Shown in pieces: positions 17,221 through 25,396 of a DNA stretch of 64,000 bases. The position numbers were made by a program, and so were the translations under genes. The notes beneath the pieces were generated by a model that saw only the letters and a program-made list of their open reading frames with translations, searched no databases and was not told where the DNA came from. How positions within the stretch are numbered: the first letter of the stretch is position 1; every line of letters begins with the position of its first letter. The DNA comes from Micromonospora olivasterospora (lineage in GTDB: Bacteria > Actinomycetota > Actinomycetes > Mycobacteriales > Micromonosporaceae): positions 248,001 to 312,000 of the forward strand of contig NZ_VLKE01000001.1 in NCBI RefSeq assembly GCF_007830265.1. Reading direction: 5' to 3'.

Positions 17221-17224
17221 CTAG
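16742..17224 (+). CDS. IS5 transposase orfB (copy 2)
   Basis: This 160-residue second frame (TTG start at 16742) includes HVLADKAYSSKAIRSHLRRR with the second Asp and NTAERAFNKLKQFRAVATRY with the catalytic Glu. It is in the -1 frame relative to orfA. The stop codon TAG is supplied by the flanking CTAG target sequence, so the reading frame closes only because of the insertion site. Compared with copy 1 it has a few substitutions (ALNKL to AFNKL; GFKATI to GIKATI). Confidence 0.85.
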   Translation: MTTKLRLAADRRCRPIARHTTCGQRADCTGFTQVMAAIRIPRRVGRPRIRPGHVLADKAYSSKAIRSHLRRRGIKATIPIKADQAANRRKKGSRGGRPPTFDRERYKQRNTAERAFNKLKQFRAVATRYDKRDYMYQATVDIATMKIWLRDLTQDRRDTA

Positions 17225-17360
17225 GGGCACGCCAGCCCTGGCGTGGGCAGCCGCGCGAGCCTCGGACCGCGTGTCGAAGGTTTGATTATCCGGTCCGCAC
17301 TTCTTGTTGTTGTTGTGCACGAGGACCGGTTCGTTGCCGGCGAGTACATAGTACGTGTGG
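17225..17360 (-). pseudogene. Orphan toxin tip 2, Hint-end and N-terminal part
   Basis: The minus strand reads HTYYVLAGNEPVLVHNNNKK, then CGPDNQTFDTRSEARAAAHARAGVPL, where IS5 copy 2 begins. The first 17 residues match the end of the Hint domain of the large Rhs protein (HTYYVVAGNTPVLVHNC). The rest is the start of the toxin continued at 14672-14361. There is no start codon in this piece, consistent with a displaced tip that must recombine onto a full Rhs gene to be expressed. Confidence 0.75.
17346..17360. repeat. 15-bp tip joint, copy at orphan tip 2
   Basis: ACATAGTACGTGTGG is identical to 27192-27206 and 35749-35763. It encodes the HTYYV residues of the Hint end on the minus strand. Confidence 0.85.
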
Positions 17361-17461
17361 CGTTGTTACGGCGGCTGCGGCGATGTCATGGCTTCGGTCT
17401 TGGCAGGGAGCTGGGCTTTCACTCAACCACCTGCCGACACCTCATCGATGGTCGGCGATTT

Positions 17462-17483
17462 TGACAGCAGTCGTGACAGCAAC
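17462..17483 (+). repeat. AICE1 end repeat L1
   Basis: TGACAGCAGTC-GTGACAGCAAC is a two-part motif, 102 bp from the orphan tip joint at 17360. The partner R1 lies at 26316-26337 and the related L2/R2 repeats flank AICE2. It probably marks the element's attachment region (integrase arm sites) or a remnant of it. Confidence 0.55.
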
Positions 17484-17523
17484 GTGGGCGGATGTCGGGC
17501 TGAGCGCGGCGTCGGTCGGCCGT

Positions 17524-18717
17524 CTACTCGGTCGATCGTCTCGTGCTGGTTGCGTGCCTCTTCTGTGCACGGCGGTCGATGAGGCGGTCGACTGCGGTGA
17601 TGCGGCGGTGGAGGCGTGCGGACCCGGTGTCGATGGCGGTGGCGTCGATGCGGTGCAGGACCTCACGGGCGGCGTCGAGGTTGCCTGCTCTGGCGTGGCC
17701 TTCGGCGAGCCAGGTTTGGTAGAGGGCGACTTCGCGGGCGTGGTCGTGGTTGTAGCCAGCGAGGGCTCTTGTCAGCAGGGGTTCTGCGGTGGCGGGTTGG
17801 CCGAGTTCGATGAGGCAGCGGGCGGCCATGACGTCGATTTCGGTGCGGTTGAGCCAGTACACCCATTCGGGTTCGACCAAGCCGTCGGAGCGCTGGTCGT
17901 AGACGTCGTTGACGGCGTCGAGGGCGCGGCGGGTGGTGTCGGTGTCGCGAAGGCGGGCGGCGGCCCAGGCGAGGCGTTCCAGCAGCAGGGCCCGCACAAG
18001 TGGACTGGCATCGGGGACACCGGTGACGGCGGAGCGGGCGATGAGCAGCGCGTCTTCACGTTTGCCGACGTTGGTGATCTGGTAGGCGAGGCTGGACAGC
18101 AGTTGCGCGCCCAGCGCCCTGTCTCCTGCCGATTCGGCGGCGGTGACGCCGGACAGGTAGAGCCGTTGGGCGTCGGGGTAGCGGCCGGCGTCGCTGGCGA
18201 CCCAGCCGGCGAGTTGGGCGAGTTCTCCGATCACGGTGTAAAGCCGTTTACCGGCGGCATCGGTGTAGGAGGCGGTGCGGGCGAGGTGTTCGGCCTGGTC
18301 GAGTTCCGTGCGGATGACGGGGAGCAACATGCGGCTGCCGACGGTGTCGTCCAGGTGCCGAAGTTCGATCACCCGGGATTCCAGCGTCTCGATGAGCCCG
18401 GTGCCGATACGACGGCCGGCGCGTAGCTGCCTGGGGACGGGTGGGTCGCCGATGAGCCATTCGTGGGTAAGCCGGACCGGGTCTGATGGGGTGCCGATCG
18501 GCACGCCGAGGGCGTGTTCGTAGCGTTCGAGGACGTCGGGGGTGGCGGGGCGGCGGCCGGTTTCGACGAGACCGAGATAGGGCTTGCTGAAGTGGGTGAG
18601 CGCGGCCATGCCGGCAAGGCTGTGCCCGGCGGCCTCGCGGGCGGCCCGCAGCTTCGCGCCGAGGTCGGCGGTGTCGGGTGTAGACGGGGGAAGACCCTGC
18701 GGTGGTTCCATGGTCAT
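17524..18717 (-). CDS. XRE-family regulator with TPR-like C-terminus (AICE1)
   Basis: The protein has about 397 residues. An N-terminal HTH_XRE domain (LGAKLRAAREAAGHSLAGMA, then HFSKPYLGLVETGRRPATPD) is followed by a long alpha-helical TPR-like region with many Ala/Leu-rich pairs (GAQLLSSLAYQITNVGKRED, ALLLERLAWAAARLRDTD). Such proteins often act as signal-responsive repressors of mobile elements. ATG 18717 (MTMEPPQ) was chosen for its upstream GGAAAGAG; a longer frame to 18855 lacks such a site. It is divergent from the small Cys protein at 18891 and occupies the slot of the XRE gene in AICE2, but with a different effector domain. Confidence 0.85.
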   Translation of the reverse strand: MTMEPPQGLPPSTPDTADLGAKLRAAREAAGHSLAGMAALTHFSKPYLGLVETGRRPATPDVLERYEHALGVPIGTPSDPVRLTHEWLIGDPPVPRQLRAGRRIGTGLIETLESRVIELRHLDDTVGSRMLLPVIRTELDQAEHLARTASYTDAAGKRLYTVIGELAQLAGWVASDAGRYPDAQRLYLSGVTAAESAGDRALGAQLLSSLAYQITNVGKREDALLIARSAVTGVPDASPLVRALLLERLAWAAARLRDTDTTRRALDAVNDVYDQRSDGLVEPEWVYWLNRTEIDVMAARCLIELGQPATAEPLLTRALAGYNHDHAREVALYQTWLAEGHARAGNLDAAREVLHRIDATAIDTGSARLHRRITAVDRLIDRRAQKRHATSTRRSTE

Positions 18718-18890
18718 CTCTTTCCGCTGATCCTGGTGGCAGGCCCAGCGGGGACGTGCATCGAGTCCGGACCTGGCTGGTGCTGTTCCGGGAGGGCCGG
18801 GACGGGCACGAAGATCGGCATTCTTCATACCCGGGTGCGTGCCCGGCCCTCCCACCGTAGACCACGTACGTTCCGGAGGGTTGAGCAGCG

Positions 18891-19157
18891 ATGTCGATGC
18901 ACCTGCCGGTTCGCCCGGCCTGGACCTGCGCGGGGTGTGGGCAGGCGTGGCCGTGCCTTACCCGCAAACGTCAACTGTTGGCCGAATTCGCCGGGGCGCG
19001 GGTGTCGCTGATGCTCTACCTGTCGCGGTTCTTCGTCGAGGCGTGCGTGGACATGCCGGCCACCACGTCGGGGACCCTGTATCGCCGGTTCTTCACCTGG
19101 CCGTACGAGCCATCCGACGGCCGCCACAGTAGCGAGAGCGCCCCGCCGGGGCGGTGA
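18891..19157 (+). CDS. Small Cys-motif protein conserved in both AICEs
   Basis: The protein has 88 residues: MSMHLPVRPAWTCAGCGQAW, PCLTRKRQLLAEF and GARVSLMLYLSRFFVEACVD. The CxxC plus PC pattern could bind a metal, followed by a helix-rich part. A homologue lies at the same place in AICE2 (28856-29088), convergent with int and divergent from the XRE gene. Similar actinobacterial proteins exist in database annotation under various names, but I cannot assign a function. The conserved position suggests a role in element maintenance or regulation. Confidence 0.7.
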   Translation: MSMHLPVRPAWTCAGCGQAWPCLTRKRQLLAEFAGARVSLMLYLSRFFVEACVDMPATTSGTLYRRFFTWPYEPSDGRHSSESAPPGR

Positions 19158-19189
19158 TCCCGGCGGGGGGCGTTCTCGGTTGGTCGGGT

Positions 19190-20471
19190 TCAGTCGTCGG
19201 AGCCGTTGTCGGGGTCGTCGTCGGGCTGGTCGGATTGCAGCGCCTGGTCCATGGATTCGACGGCGTGGCGTTGCAGGCGGAGCCGGACGTGGGAGTAGAT
19301 GTCGGCGGTGGTGTGGATCTGCACGTGGCCGAGCAGGTCCTTGATCGTCACCAGGTCCACGCCCTGTTCAAGCAGCAGCGTGGCGCAGGTGTGTCGCAAG
19401 TCGTGGAACCGGATGTAGCGGACGTCGGCGAGTTCGCAGATGGCCTGGTGGTGGCGGTGCACCGCGGCCGGGTCCATCGGCCCGCCCGTGCTGGTGGTGA
19501 ACACGAGCCCGGTTTCGGTCCAGTCGTCGGCGGCCTCACGCCGGTCGATGTCCTGCCGTGTGCGGTAGCGCTTGAGCGCGGTGATGCAGTCGCGGGGCAT
19601 GACGACGCGCCGTGCGGAGCGGTGGGTCTTGACTGGTTGGAAGGTGGGGCCGCCTCGGGTGCGGGCCAGGGTGCGCCGCACGTACAGGTGGCCGGCGTCG
19701 AGGTCGATGTCGTCCCAGCGTAGGCCGAGCAGTTCGCCCCGACGTAGTCCGGTGCGTAGTGCCAGTTCGAACAGGGGGCCGTGGCGGTGGTAGGCGGCGG
19801 CGAGGAGGTAGCGGCGGGCCTCGCCGGCGGTGAACGGTTGGAAGTCGCTGCGCGGGGTGGGTAGCCGTACCGAGCTGGCGACGTTGCGGCCAAGGAGGTC
19901 TTCGCGGACGCCGTCGGCGAGGGCGGCCGAGAGGACTGCCCGGATGTAGCGGACCGTTGCCGGGCGGATGTGCTTGCGGCAGCAGTTGCCGATCGCGCAG
20001 CAGCGCGGCCGGCGGGCCTTGACCGGATGGTCCGGGTTCCGCTTGGCGTCCCAGCCCTGCGCGCAGCACTGGCACACGCCCGGAAGCCGGTCAAGGAAGG
20101 TCCGCACGTCCCGGACCGTGAGCGTGCCGAGTTTCCGCGCGCCGAGACCGGGGATCAGGAACCGACGGACCAGGGATTCGTAGGTGACGTACGTGGTGGC
20201 CCGGAGCCGGTGCCGGGCCAGGCCGGTCAACCACGCGGTCAGGTAATCGCCGACGGTGAGGTTGGGGTCGGCGGCCACGACCAGGCCCCGGTTCGAGTCG
20301 GCCAGCTTCTCGGCAAGCTTGTCCGCCGCCTGGCGGCGGGTGGCGCCGTAGACGTAGATGCGCTTGCGGCTGCCGTCGGCGGCGAGGACGTAGCCAGCGC
20401 CGCACCAGCGGCCATCGGCCATCGGCCCGCTGGAAGATGGTGCCTTCGCCGTTGGCCTTTCTACCGGCCAT
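19190..20471 (-). pseudogene. int: AICE1 tyrosine integrase, inactivated by a 7-bp tandem duplication
   Basis: The gene starts MAGRKANGEGTIFQRADGRW at 20471, but GGCCATC is repeated in tandem at 20410-20416 and 20417-20423. This shifts the frame right after ADGRW. Removing one repeat restores ADGRWCGAGYVLAADGSRKR, which matches AICE2 Int (ADGRWEGAGYVQAADGSSRR). The remaining frame is full length and carries the tyrosine recombinase core: RTGLRRGELLGLRW (Arg), HDLRHTCATLLLEQG (His-x-x-Arg), LLGHVQIHTTADIY (Tyr). It also has the Cys-rich insert CQCCAQGW...RCCAIGNCCRKH. So AICE1 probably cannot integrate or excise by itself. Confidence 0.88.
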
Positions 20472-20652
20472 GGTCGGCCTCCTTGTTCAGTGAGTCGAGG
20501 TAGCCGGCCAGGGACCGGGCCGGGATGCGGCGGCAGCGGCCGATGCGGACGGAGTGCAGCCGGCGGGAGCGGATCAGGTCGTAGACGGTGTGCCGGCCGA
20601 CTTGCAGACGGGCCATCACGTCGGTGACGGTCAACAGGTCGGGGCTGCTCAT
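20461..20652 (-). CDS. xis: Excisionase/HTH_17 protein (AICE1 Xis)
   Basis: This 63-residue MerR-like helix-turn-helix protein (LLTVTDVMARLQVGRHTVYD, then LIRSRRLHSVRIGRCRRIPA) is of the type that directs integrase toward excision. Its end overlaps the int start, so the two are coupled. In AICE2 the rep stop overlaps the xis start. Here an IS110 element separates xis from rep, which cuts the operon and probably removes normal expression of xis-int. Confidence 0.9.
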   Translation of the reverse strand: MSSPDLLTVTDVMARLQVGRHTVYDLIRSRRLHSVRIGRCRRIPARSLAGYLDSLNKEADHGR

Positions 20653-20663
20653 TGGTGCACCCT

Positions 20664-20891
20664 TGTCTCACTCGAGCTGACGTTGGTTCGAGTGCACCGG
20701 TGACCGTCGGGCCATCGCCCAGCTCGCTCGACCTTCGAGGTCCAGCGTGAGTTCTGCGAGGCCCGGCGGCCCGGGACACCCCGACTGGCAACAGGGCTAT
20801 GCGCCATCGAGCGCCGCTCAATGAGCGACCGGCAGTGGTGTCCCGGAACCGCCAGGTGCTTCCCCACTGGTAGCGCAGCGGAGAGGCAACT
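20664..20891 (+). ncRNA. Candidate bridge RNA region of the IS110 element
   Basis: These roughly 228 bp separate the left IS110 edge from the transposase start and contain no gene. Several short hairpins can be drawn (CCCGG-CGG-CCGGG near 20761; GAGCG-CC-GCTC near 20812). IS110-group elements carry a structured RNA at this position that pairs with target and donor DNA. The assignment is by position, not by covariance. The exact left edge of the element is not determined. Confidence 0.4.
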
Positions 20892-22136
20892 ATGAGTGTG
20901 ACCGACACCGCCGCGTCGGCGCGAGGGAACTCGGCCGGGGTGGACTGGGCCAAGGACGACTACGCGGTCTGCGTGGTCGACGCCGACGGTGAGCCGTTGG
21001 AGCGGCTGACGCTGAAATACACCAGGACCGGCCTGAGACGGCTGATCGACCTGCTCGACCGGCATCGGGTGGACGCGGTCGGCATCGAACGCCCGGACGG
21101 GCCGATCGTAGATGCGTTGCTGGCCGCCGAGGCGACCGTGTACGTGATCCCACCCTCGCAGGTCAAGGCACTGCGCCGACGGTACGGCTCGGCCGGGAAC
21201 AAGGACGACCGGTTCGACGCCTACGTCCTGGCCGACACCGTCCGCACCGACCGGCGCCGGCTGACCCCGCTCGTGCTGGACAGCGAGACAACCACCGGGC
21301 TGCGCAAGCTGTGCCGCGCTCGCAAAGACCTGGTCGCCCACCGCATCGCGGTCGCCAACCAGCTGCGCGCCCACCTGGCCACGGCGCTGCCGGCCACCGT
21401 CGAGCTGTTCAACGAGATCGACTCGTCGATCAGCCGGCAGTTCCTGACCCGGTTCACCACCCAGGACGCCCTGGACTGGCTGTCGCCCAAGCGCCTGGCC
21501 GCCTGGCTGAAGAGCGTGAGCTACTGCGGCCGCACCGACCCAGCCGTGCTGCACACCCGCATCAACGCCGCGCCTCGCGGCGCCACCGGCGACTACGGAC
21601 AGACCCTGGCCGGCATCACCCGCGCCTACCTCGCCACCCTGGCCGCCATCGTGGCCCAGATCGACACCCTGAACCAGCAGATCACCGAAGCCCTCGACCT
21701 GCACCCCGACCGGGACATCTTCACCAGCCTGCCCCGCTCCGGCACCGTCCGCGCCGCCCGGCTGCTCGCCGAGATCGGCGACGCCCGCGGCCGGTTCCCC
21801 ACCCCAGCGTCCCTGGCCTGCCTCGCCGGCGTCGCACCCTCGACCCGCGAATCCGGCAAAGTCCGCATCGTGACCTTCCGCTGGGCCGTGGACAAACAAC
21901 TGCGCGACGCCGTCTGCGACTTCGCCGGCGACAGCCGCCACGCCAACCCCTGGGCCGCCGACCTCTACCAACGAGCCCGAGCCCGCGGCCACGACCATCC
22001 CCACGCGGTCCGTATCCTGGCCCGCGCCTGGCTGGACATCATCTGGAAATGCTGGACCACCAACACCCCCTACGACCCGGACCGCCACCGAGCCCTCCAA
22101 CACCTGCTCAAACAAGATCATCAAGTGGCGGCTTGA
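20892..22136 (+). CDS. IS110-family transposase (DEDD)
   Basis: This 414-residue protein has the N-terminal RuvC-like DEDD domain (SAGVDWAKDDYAVCVV, GIERPDGP, DDRFDAYVLADTVR) and the C-terminal Transposase_20 domain (FTSLPRSGTVRAARLLAEIG, then FPTPASLACLAGVAPSTRESG) with the conserved Ser region. It is inserted between xis and rep of AICE1 in the opposite orientation to both. No target duplication was found, as is common for this family. GGAGAGGCAACT precedes the ATG. Length and motifs look intact. Confidence 0.93.
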   Translation: MSVTDTAASARGNSAGVDWAKDDYAVCVVDADGEPLERLTLKYTRTGLRRLIDLLDRHRVDAVGIERPDGPIVDALLAAEATVYVIPPSQVKALRRRYGSAGNKDDRFDAYVLADTVRTDRRRLTPLVLDSETTTGLRKLCRARKDLVAHRIAVANQLRAHLATALPATVELFNEIDSSISRQFLTRFTTQDALDWLSPKRLAAWLKSVSYCGRTDPAVLHTRINAAPRGATGDYGQTLAGITRAYLATLAAIVAQIDTLNQQITEALDLHPDRDIFTSLPRSGTVRAARLLAEIGDARGRFPTPASLACLAGVAPSTRESGKVRIVTFRWAVDKQLRDAVCDFAGDSRHANPWAADLYQRARARGHDHPHAVRILARAWLDIIWKCWTTNTPYDPDRHRALQHLLKQDHQVAA

Positions 22137-22147
22137 CACAGGGCAAC

Positions 22148-23461
22148 TCACGCGTCCTCCCCGAGTTGGCCGGTGTAGCGCCAGTCCCCGACGGCGAGCA
22201 GGTCGGTGGTCAGGTCGACACCGACAGCGGCGGCGTGTCGGGTCAGCCGCCACCGGCGCCGTTCACCGCGTAGCGCGGCGAAGGTAGTCGAGTAGGCCAG
22301 TGACTTGCTGGTGACGTGGCCCCGGTAGCCGAGCTGGTGCGCCCAGCGGCGCAGCCGCAGCCCTCGCAGTTCGGGCAGTCCGCCGAGCCGCCAGCAGGTT
22401 TCCACCAACAGGCGGCCGTGCGCCGGGAGCTGGTCGAGGCTGACGCCGGGACTTCTGCCGGTGCCCGAACACACCCGGCACCAGAGTCGGAGCCCGTCGC
22501 CGGGGCGTAGGCCGTCGCCTCGGCAAGCGCGGCAGAACAGCGGCGGCAGGTCGACGCCGACGGCCTCGGCGGTCTTCGTGGCGTACTTCGCCACATACCG
22601 GGCCACCACCACATCCCCTGCGGGAAGCGGCTGGATGTCAACCTGCCGGCCCCACCGCAATACAGGCCCGCCGACCACCGCTGGCATGGGGACGGCGACG
22701 ACGGGGACCGCCCGGCGGATCGAGCTTTCCAGCACGTCGCTGGTCGCCCAGGTCGGCGGCGGGGTGGGCAGGCCGTCCGGTCCGTCGAGCCGGACGATCG
22801 CGTGGAAGTGGACCACTCCCCGCGCCTGGAACTCGGCGACCTTGGCGAAGGCCATCCGGACCTGCCGGGCCGCCTCGCGCCGGGACAGGCCAGCCACGGC
22901 GGCGAGGGTGCGGCGCGCCTCGGTGGTGAACCGCGCCCACAGCATCCCGGCGTGGGCGTTGAACAACACCTGCCCCGGATAGTCATAGCCATCCGACTCA
23001 AGCGGGGTGCCGATCAGCGGATCGTCCGGCAGGTGCCACCGGCCGCAGCCGGCCCCGGCGGGGTGACAGGGACGAAGGACGCCGCCCCGGCTCGGGGCGA
23101 GGTGCACCGGCCCGAACGACGGCGCGGTCACCGTCACGAACACCCGCGGCCGAGGTACGCCACCTGCCGCCTCGGTGGGCTCGTCGCGGAGCCCGGCGGC
23201 GATCAGGTGGAAGGCGTCGAGCTTGTACAACGTCGAACACGCCGGACACCGCGCGGCACGCCGGTTACGGCACCGCACCGTGATCGTCTGCCGGTCGCCG
23301 GTGTCGGCGAGGACACGGCCGGTGCCGGCCTCGACCAGCAGGCCACGCCCGGTCAACCGGATCGGATGCCGGCATACACCGACCCGGCCCTCCACCTCCT
23401 GAGCGGCGGCGATGCGGAGCAGGGCGTCGAGGTCGACTCCGTGAGGGGTGGATGGCATCAT
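22148..23461 (-). CDS. AICE1 replication initiator (RepSA-like)
   Basis: This 437-residue protein is predicted to start rolling-circle replication of the excised element. Visible features are Cys clusters at the N-terminus (CRNRRAARCPACSTLYKLDA) and in the middle (FCRACRGDGLRPGD, then CRVCSGTGRSPG), the HUH-like GVVHFHAIVRLDG, and the YVAKYATKTAE segment that probably holds the catalytic Tyr. The start overlaps the end of the TraB-like gene (ATG/TGA). The AICE2 homologue is frameshifted, so this is the only intact rep of the island. The IS110 element begins just after its stop. Confidence 0.9.
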   Translation of the reverse strand: MMPSTPHGVDLDALLRIAAAQEVEGRVGVCRHPIRLTGRGLLVEAGTGRVLADTGDRQTITVRCRNRRAARCPACSTLYKLDAFHLIAAGLRDEPTEAAGGVPRPRVFVTVTAPSFGPVHLAPSRGGVLRPCHPAGAGCGRWHLPDDPLIGTPLESDGYDYPGQVLFNAHAGMLWARFTTEARRTLAAVAGLSRREAARQVRMAFAKVAEFQARGVVHFHAIVRLDGPDGLPTPPPTWATSDVLESSIRRAVPVVAVPMPAVVGGPVLRWGRQVDIQPLPAGDVVVARYVAKYATKTAEAVGVDLPPLFCRACRGDGLRPGDGLRLWCRVCSGTGRSPGVSLDQLPAHGRLLVETCWRLGGLPELRGLRLRRWAHQLGYRGHVTSKSLAYSTTFAALRGERRRWRLTRHAAAVGVDLTTDLLAVGDWRYTGQLGEDA

Positions 23462-24921
23462 CAGCGCAGCTCCTTCCCACTCGTGGAAGGGCTGCTTGCG
23501 GGGAGAGCGGCGGAGTGTTCTTGGCGGAATGAGCCGCCGCCCTCCCTGTCCTGGCCGCCGGGACGTTCCGCCCTGGCGGCGTCGGCGAGTAGCCGCAGCG
23601 GATCGCGCACCAGATGCGCGGTGTCCGCCGCGATCCGGTCAGCGGCCTCGTCACTGACGTACGGGGTGCGGACCAGCGTGAACCCGGGCCGCCCTTCGGC
23701 CACCATCGAGGCAACCCCGATGTAGGCGGGGTCCTGCAACCGGCGCGGATGCTCATCGGGGAAGCCGGTGATGTCTGAGCCGAGCACCGCCGTGGCAGCC
23801 TCGCTTGTGCGCTGCGCGAAACTGACCGCGACCTGGCAGTTGTCCCGGATCTTCGTCGGGATCGCATCCCCGGTCGCCTTCTGCGTCGCCAGGATCACCT
23901 GGATACCGACGTTACGGCCTTTACGCACCAGCTCCTCCACCAACCGGGCCGTCTGCCGCGCCAGCGCATCGCGTTTCTTCGATTCGACGTCGGTGCCCTT
24001 GGACTCGTTGAAGAACGTGTGCGCCTCATCGATCACCACCACGACCAGCGGCCACGAGGCAGACGGGCCGAGATGCCACACGTTCTTCACCCCGAGCACC
24101 GCCCGGATACAACGCTGACGGCCCGTCATCAGCTCATGCACCCGCGCCAGATGATCACGGACCTGCTCCGGGTCGTCCTTCGCCGACAGCCACGCCCGAC
24201 GGAACAAGTCGTCGTAGTCCGGGCCGCCCTTGCCGTCGATCAACACGAACTGCACCGCCGACGACGGTGCGAGTTGACAGAACCGGGCGTTCAGCAGCGA
24301 GGTCTTGCCGAAACCGGCCAGCCCCGCAACCACCACCCCGGAAACCCCGGACGAGCGGATGGTGACCGGTTGGCCATCAGCGTCAACGCCCGCCGACCAC
24401 GTCTCCAGGTAGTCAACGGTGGCGGCCTGCCCATCCCAGACCGTCGGTTGGGTCAGCGGGTCGACCAGCAACGCCCGCAGCCGAACCAGACCGGGACGGA
24501 CCTGCGCTACCCGGACCTGCGGCACCCGCCACGCATCGGCGAGATGCCCGGCCGCGTCCTGGAACTCGACCAGACCGAGCCGGCCGACCGTGGCCACGTC
24601 CACCTCGACACCCCACCGCCGCGCCCGCACCCGGACCGACGGAACCAACTCCCGCCGCACCACCACCGTCTGCGGCCGAGACGACCACAACGGCGGACGG
24701 ATGCGTTCGGTCTGGACCAGGCCCACCCGCACGGCGGTACGCCGCCTCGTCCACCGGATCCGCCAACCGACACGCAACGCCCGCCGGATCTCGGCGTCGG
24801 CCAGCAGATACCGCACCAGATGCGCGGCCAACCAGACGACCACCACGACGGCCGCCGCGCCCAGCAGCACGGCGGGAACCACGGTGAGCAGCCTCAGCTG
24901 AGCCGAATCGATCATCGTCAT
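23461..24921 (-). CDS. FtsK/SpoIIIE-type conjugal DNA translocase (TraSA/TraB-like, AICE1)
   Basis: This 486-residue membrane ATPase moves double-stranded DNA between mycelial cells. One N-terminal membrane segment (LLTVVPAVLLGAAAVVVVVW) is followed by the FtsK domain with Walker A GLAGFGKT, Walker B LVVVVIDEAH and ILATQKATGDAIPTKIRDNC. The ATG at 24921 overlaps the stop of the upstream small gene (ATGA), so the operon is tightly coupled. The AICE2 protein (32051-33418) is close in sequence, and the last part (GGSFRQEHSAALP) is shared with the 5' region of AICE2 rep. A single protein of this type is enough for transfer in related elements. Confidence 0.92.
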   Translation of the reverse strand: MTMIDSAQLRLLTVVPAVLLGAAAVVVVVWLAAHLVRYLLADAEIRRALRVGWRIRWTRRRTAVRVGLVQTERIRPPLWSSRPQTVVVRRELVPSVRVRARRWGVEVDVATVGRLGLVEFQDAAGHLADAWRVPQVRVAQVRPGLVRLRALLVDPLTQPTVWDGQAATVDYLETWSAGVDADGQPVTIRSSGVSGVVVAGLAGFGKTSLLNARFCQLAPSSAVQFVLIDGKGGPDYDDLFRRAWLSAKDDPEQVRDHLARVHELMTGRQRCIRAVLGVKNVWHLGPSASWPLVVVVIDEAHTFFNESKGTDVESKKRDALARQTARLVEELVRKGRNVGIQVILATQKATGDAIPTKIRDNCQVAVSFAQRTSEAATAVLGSDITGFPDEHPRRLQDPAYIGVASMVAEGRPGFTLVRTPYVSDEAADRIAADTAHLVRDPLRLLADAARAERPGGQDREGGGSFRQEHSAALPASSPSTSGKELR

Positions 24922-25241
24922 CCAGGCTTCACCGCCGTCAACGCCGACGCGCGGAAGATCTGCCACGGCCGGCCGTTCTTCTCCCCCGCCACCAACGTCA
25001 GCCCGGACGCCTTCACCCACTGGCCGACCGCGAGGTCCTTCGGCACCGACGGCTGCGGCACCGACACCCGCAACACCTGCGGGGTCCCGCCCTCCACCGT
25101 CAGCGCCAGGGGCACCTCCACCAACGGCGCACCCGTGGCGCGGTCCGTGGCGGCAACCCCGTTCTCCTTGTCCTTGAACTGCGGTGTCGCCGCAGCGAGC
25201 ACCAGCAGTCCCCTACCACCGTCAATCGGCAGTACCAACAC
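24918..25241 (-). CDS. Conserved small AICE protein upstream of the translocase
   Basis: This 107-residue protein has no recognised family: VLVLPIDGGRGLLVLAAATP, QFKDKENGVAATDRATGAPL, SVPKDLAVGQWVKASGLTLV, GRPWQIFRASALTAVKPG. GTG 25241 was chosen because AGGAGA stands just upstream and because the AICE2 homologue starts with ATG at the same residue. It is the first gene of the transfer operon, overlaps the translocase start and is divergent from the GntR repressor. It may be a single-strand-binding-like or accessory transfer protein; this is only a guess from its beta-rich look. Confidence 0.75.
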   Translation of the reverse strand: MLVLPIDGGRGLLVLAAATPQFKDKENGVAATDRATGAPLVEVPLALTVEGGTPQVLRVSVPQPSVPKDLAVGQWVKASGLTLVAGEKNGRPWQIFRASALTAVKPG

Positions 25242-25396
25242 GAGCGTTCTCCTTCGGTCGCCCACCACACCCCAACGGCATGGTTACTAGGCTTCCTAGG
25301 TTTCACGTGACAATCGTGATCTAGTCAAGGGGTTTGACCCAGGAATCTTGGGTAGCCCGTGTAGCTCAATCAGGACAAGACGACTACGATCAGCTC
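25242..25396. promoter_or_regulatory. Divergent promoter region between AICE1 transfer operon and gntR
   Basis: TTCACGTGACAATC (25302-25315) contains the palindrome TCACGTGA and corresponds to the perfect palindrome of AICE2. TCAAGGGGTT follows in both elements. CTAGGCTTCCTAGG (25288-25301) is another inverted repeat. KorSA-type GntR proteins are known to repress their own and the tra promoters, so this is the likely operator. Confidence 0.55.

Noticed and set aside
20649..22253. 534-residue minus-strand open frame
   Set aside because: Antisense to the IS110 transposase; the real gene has all DEDD motifs.
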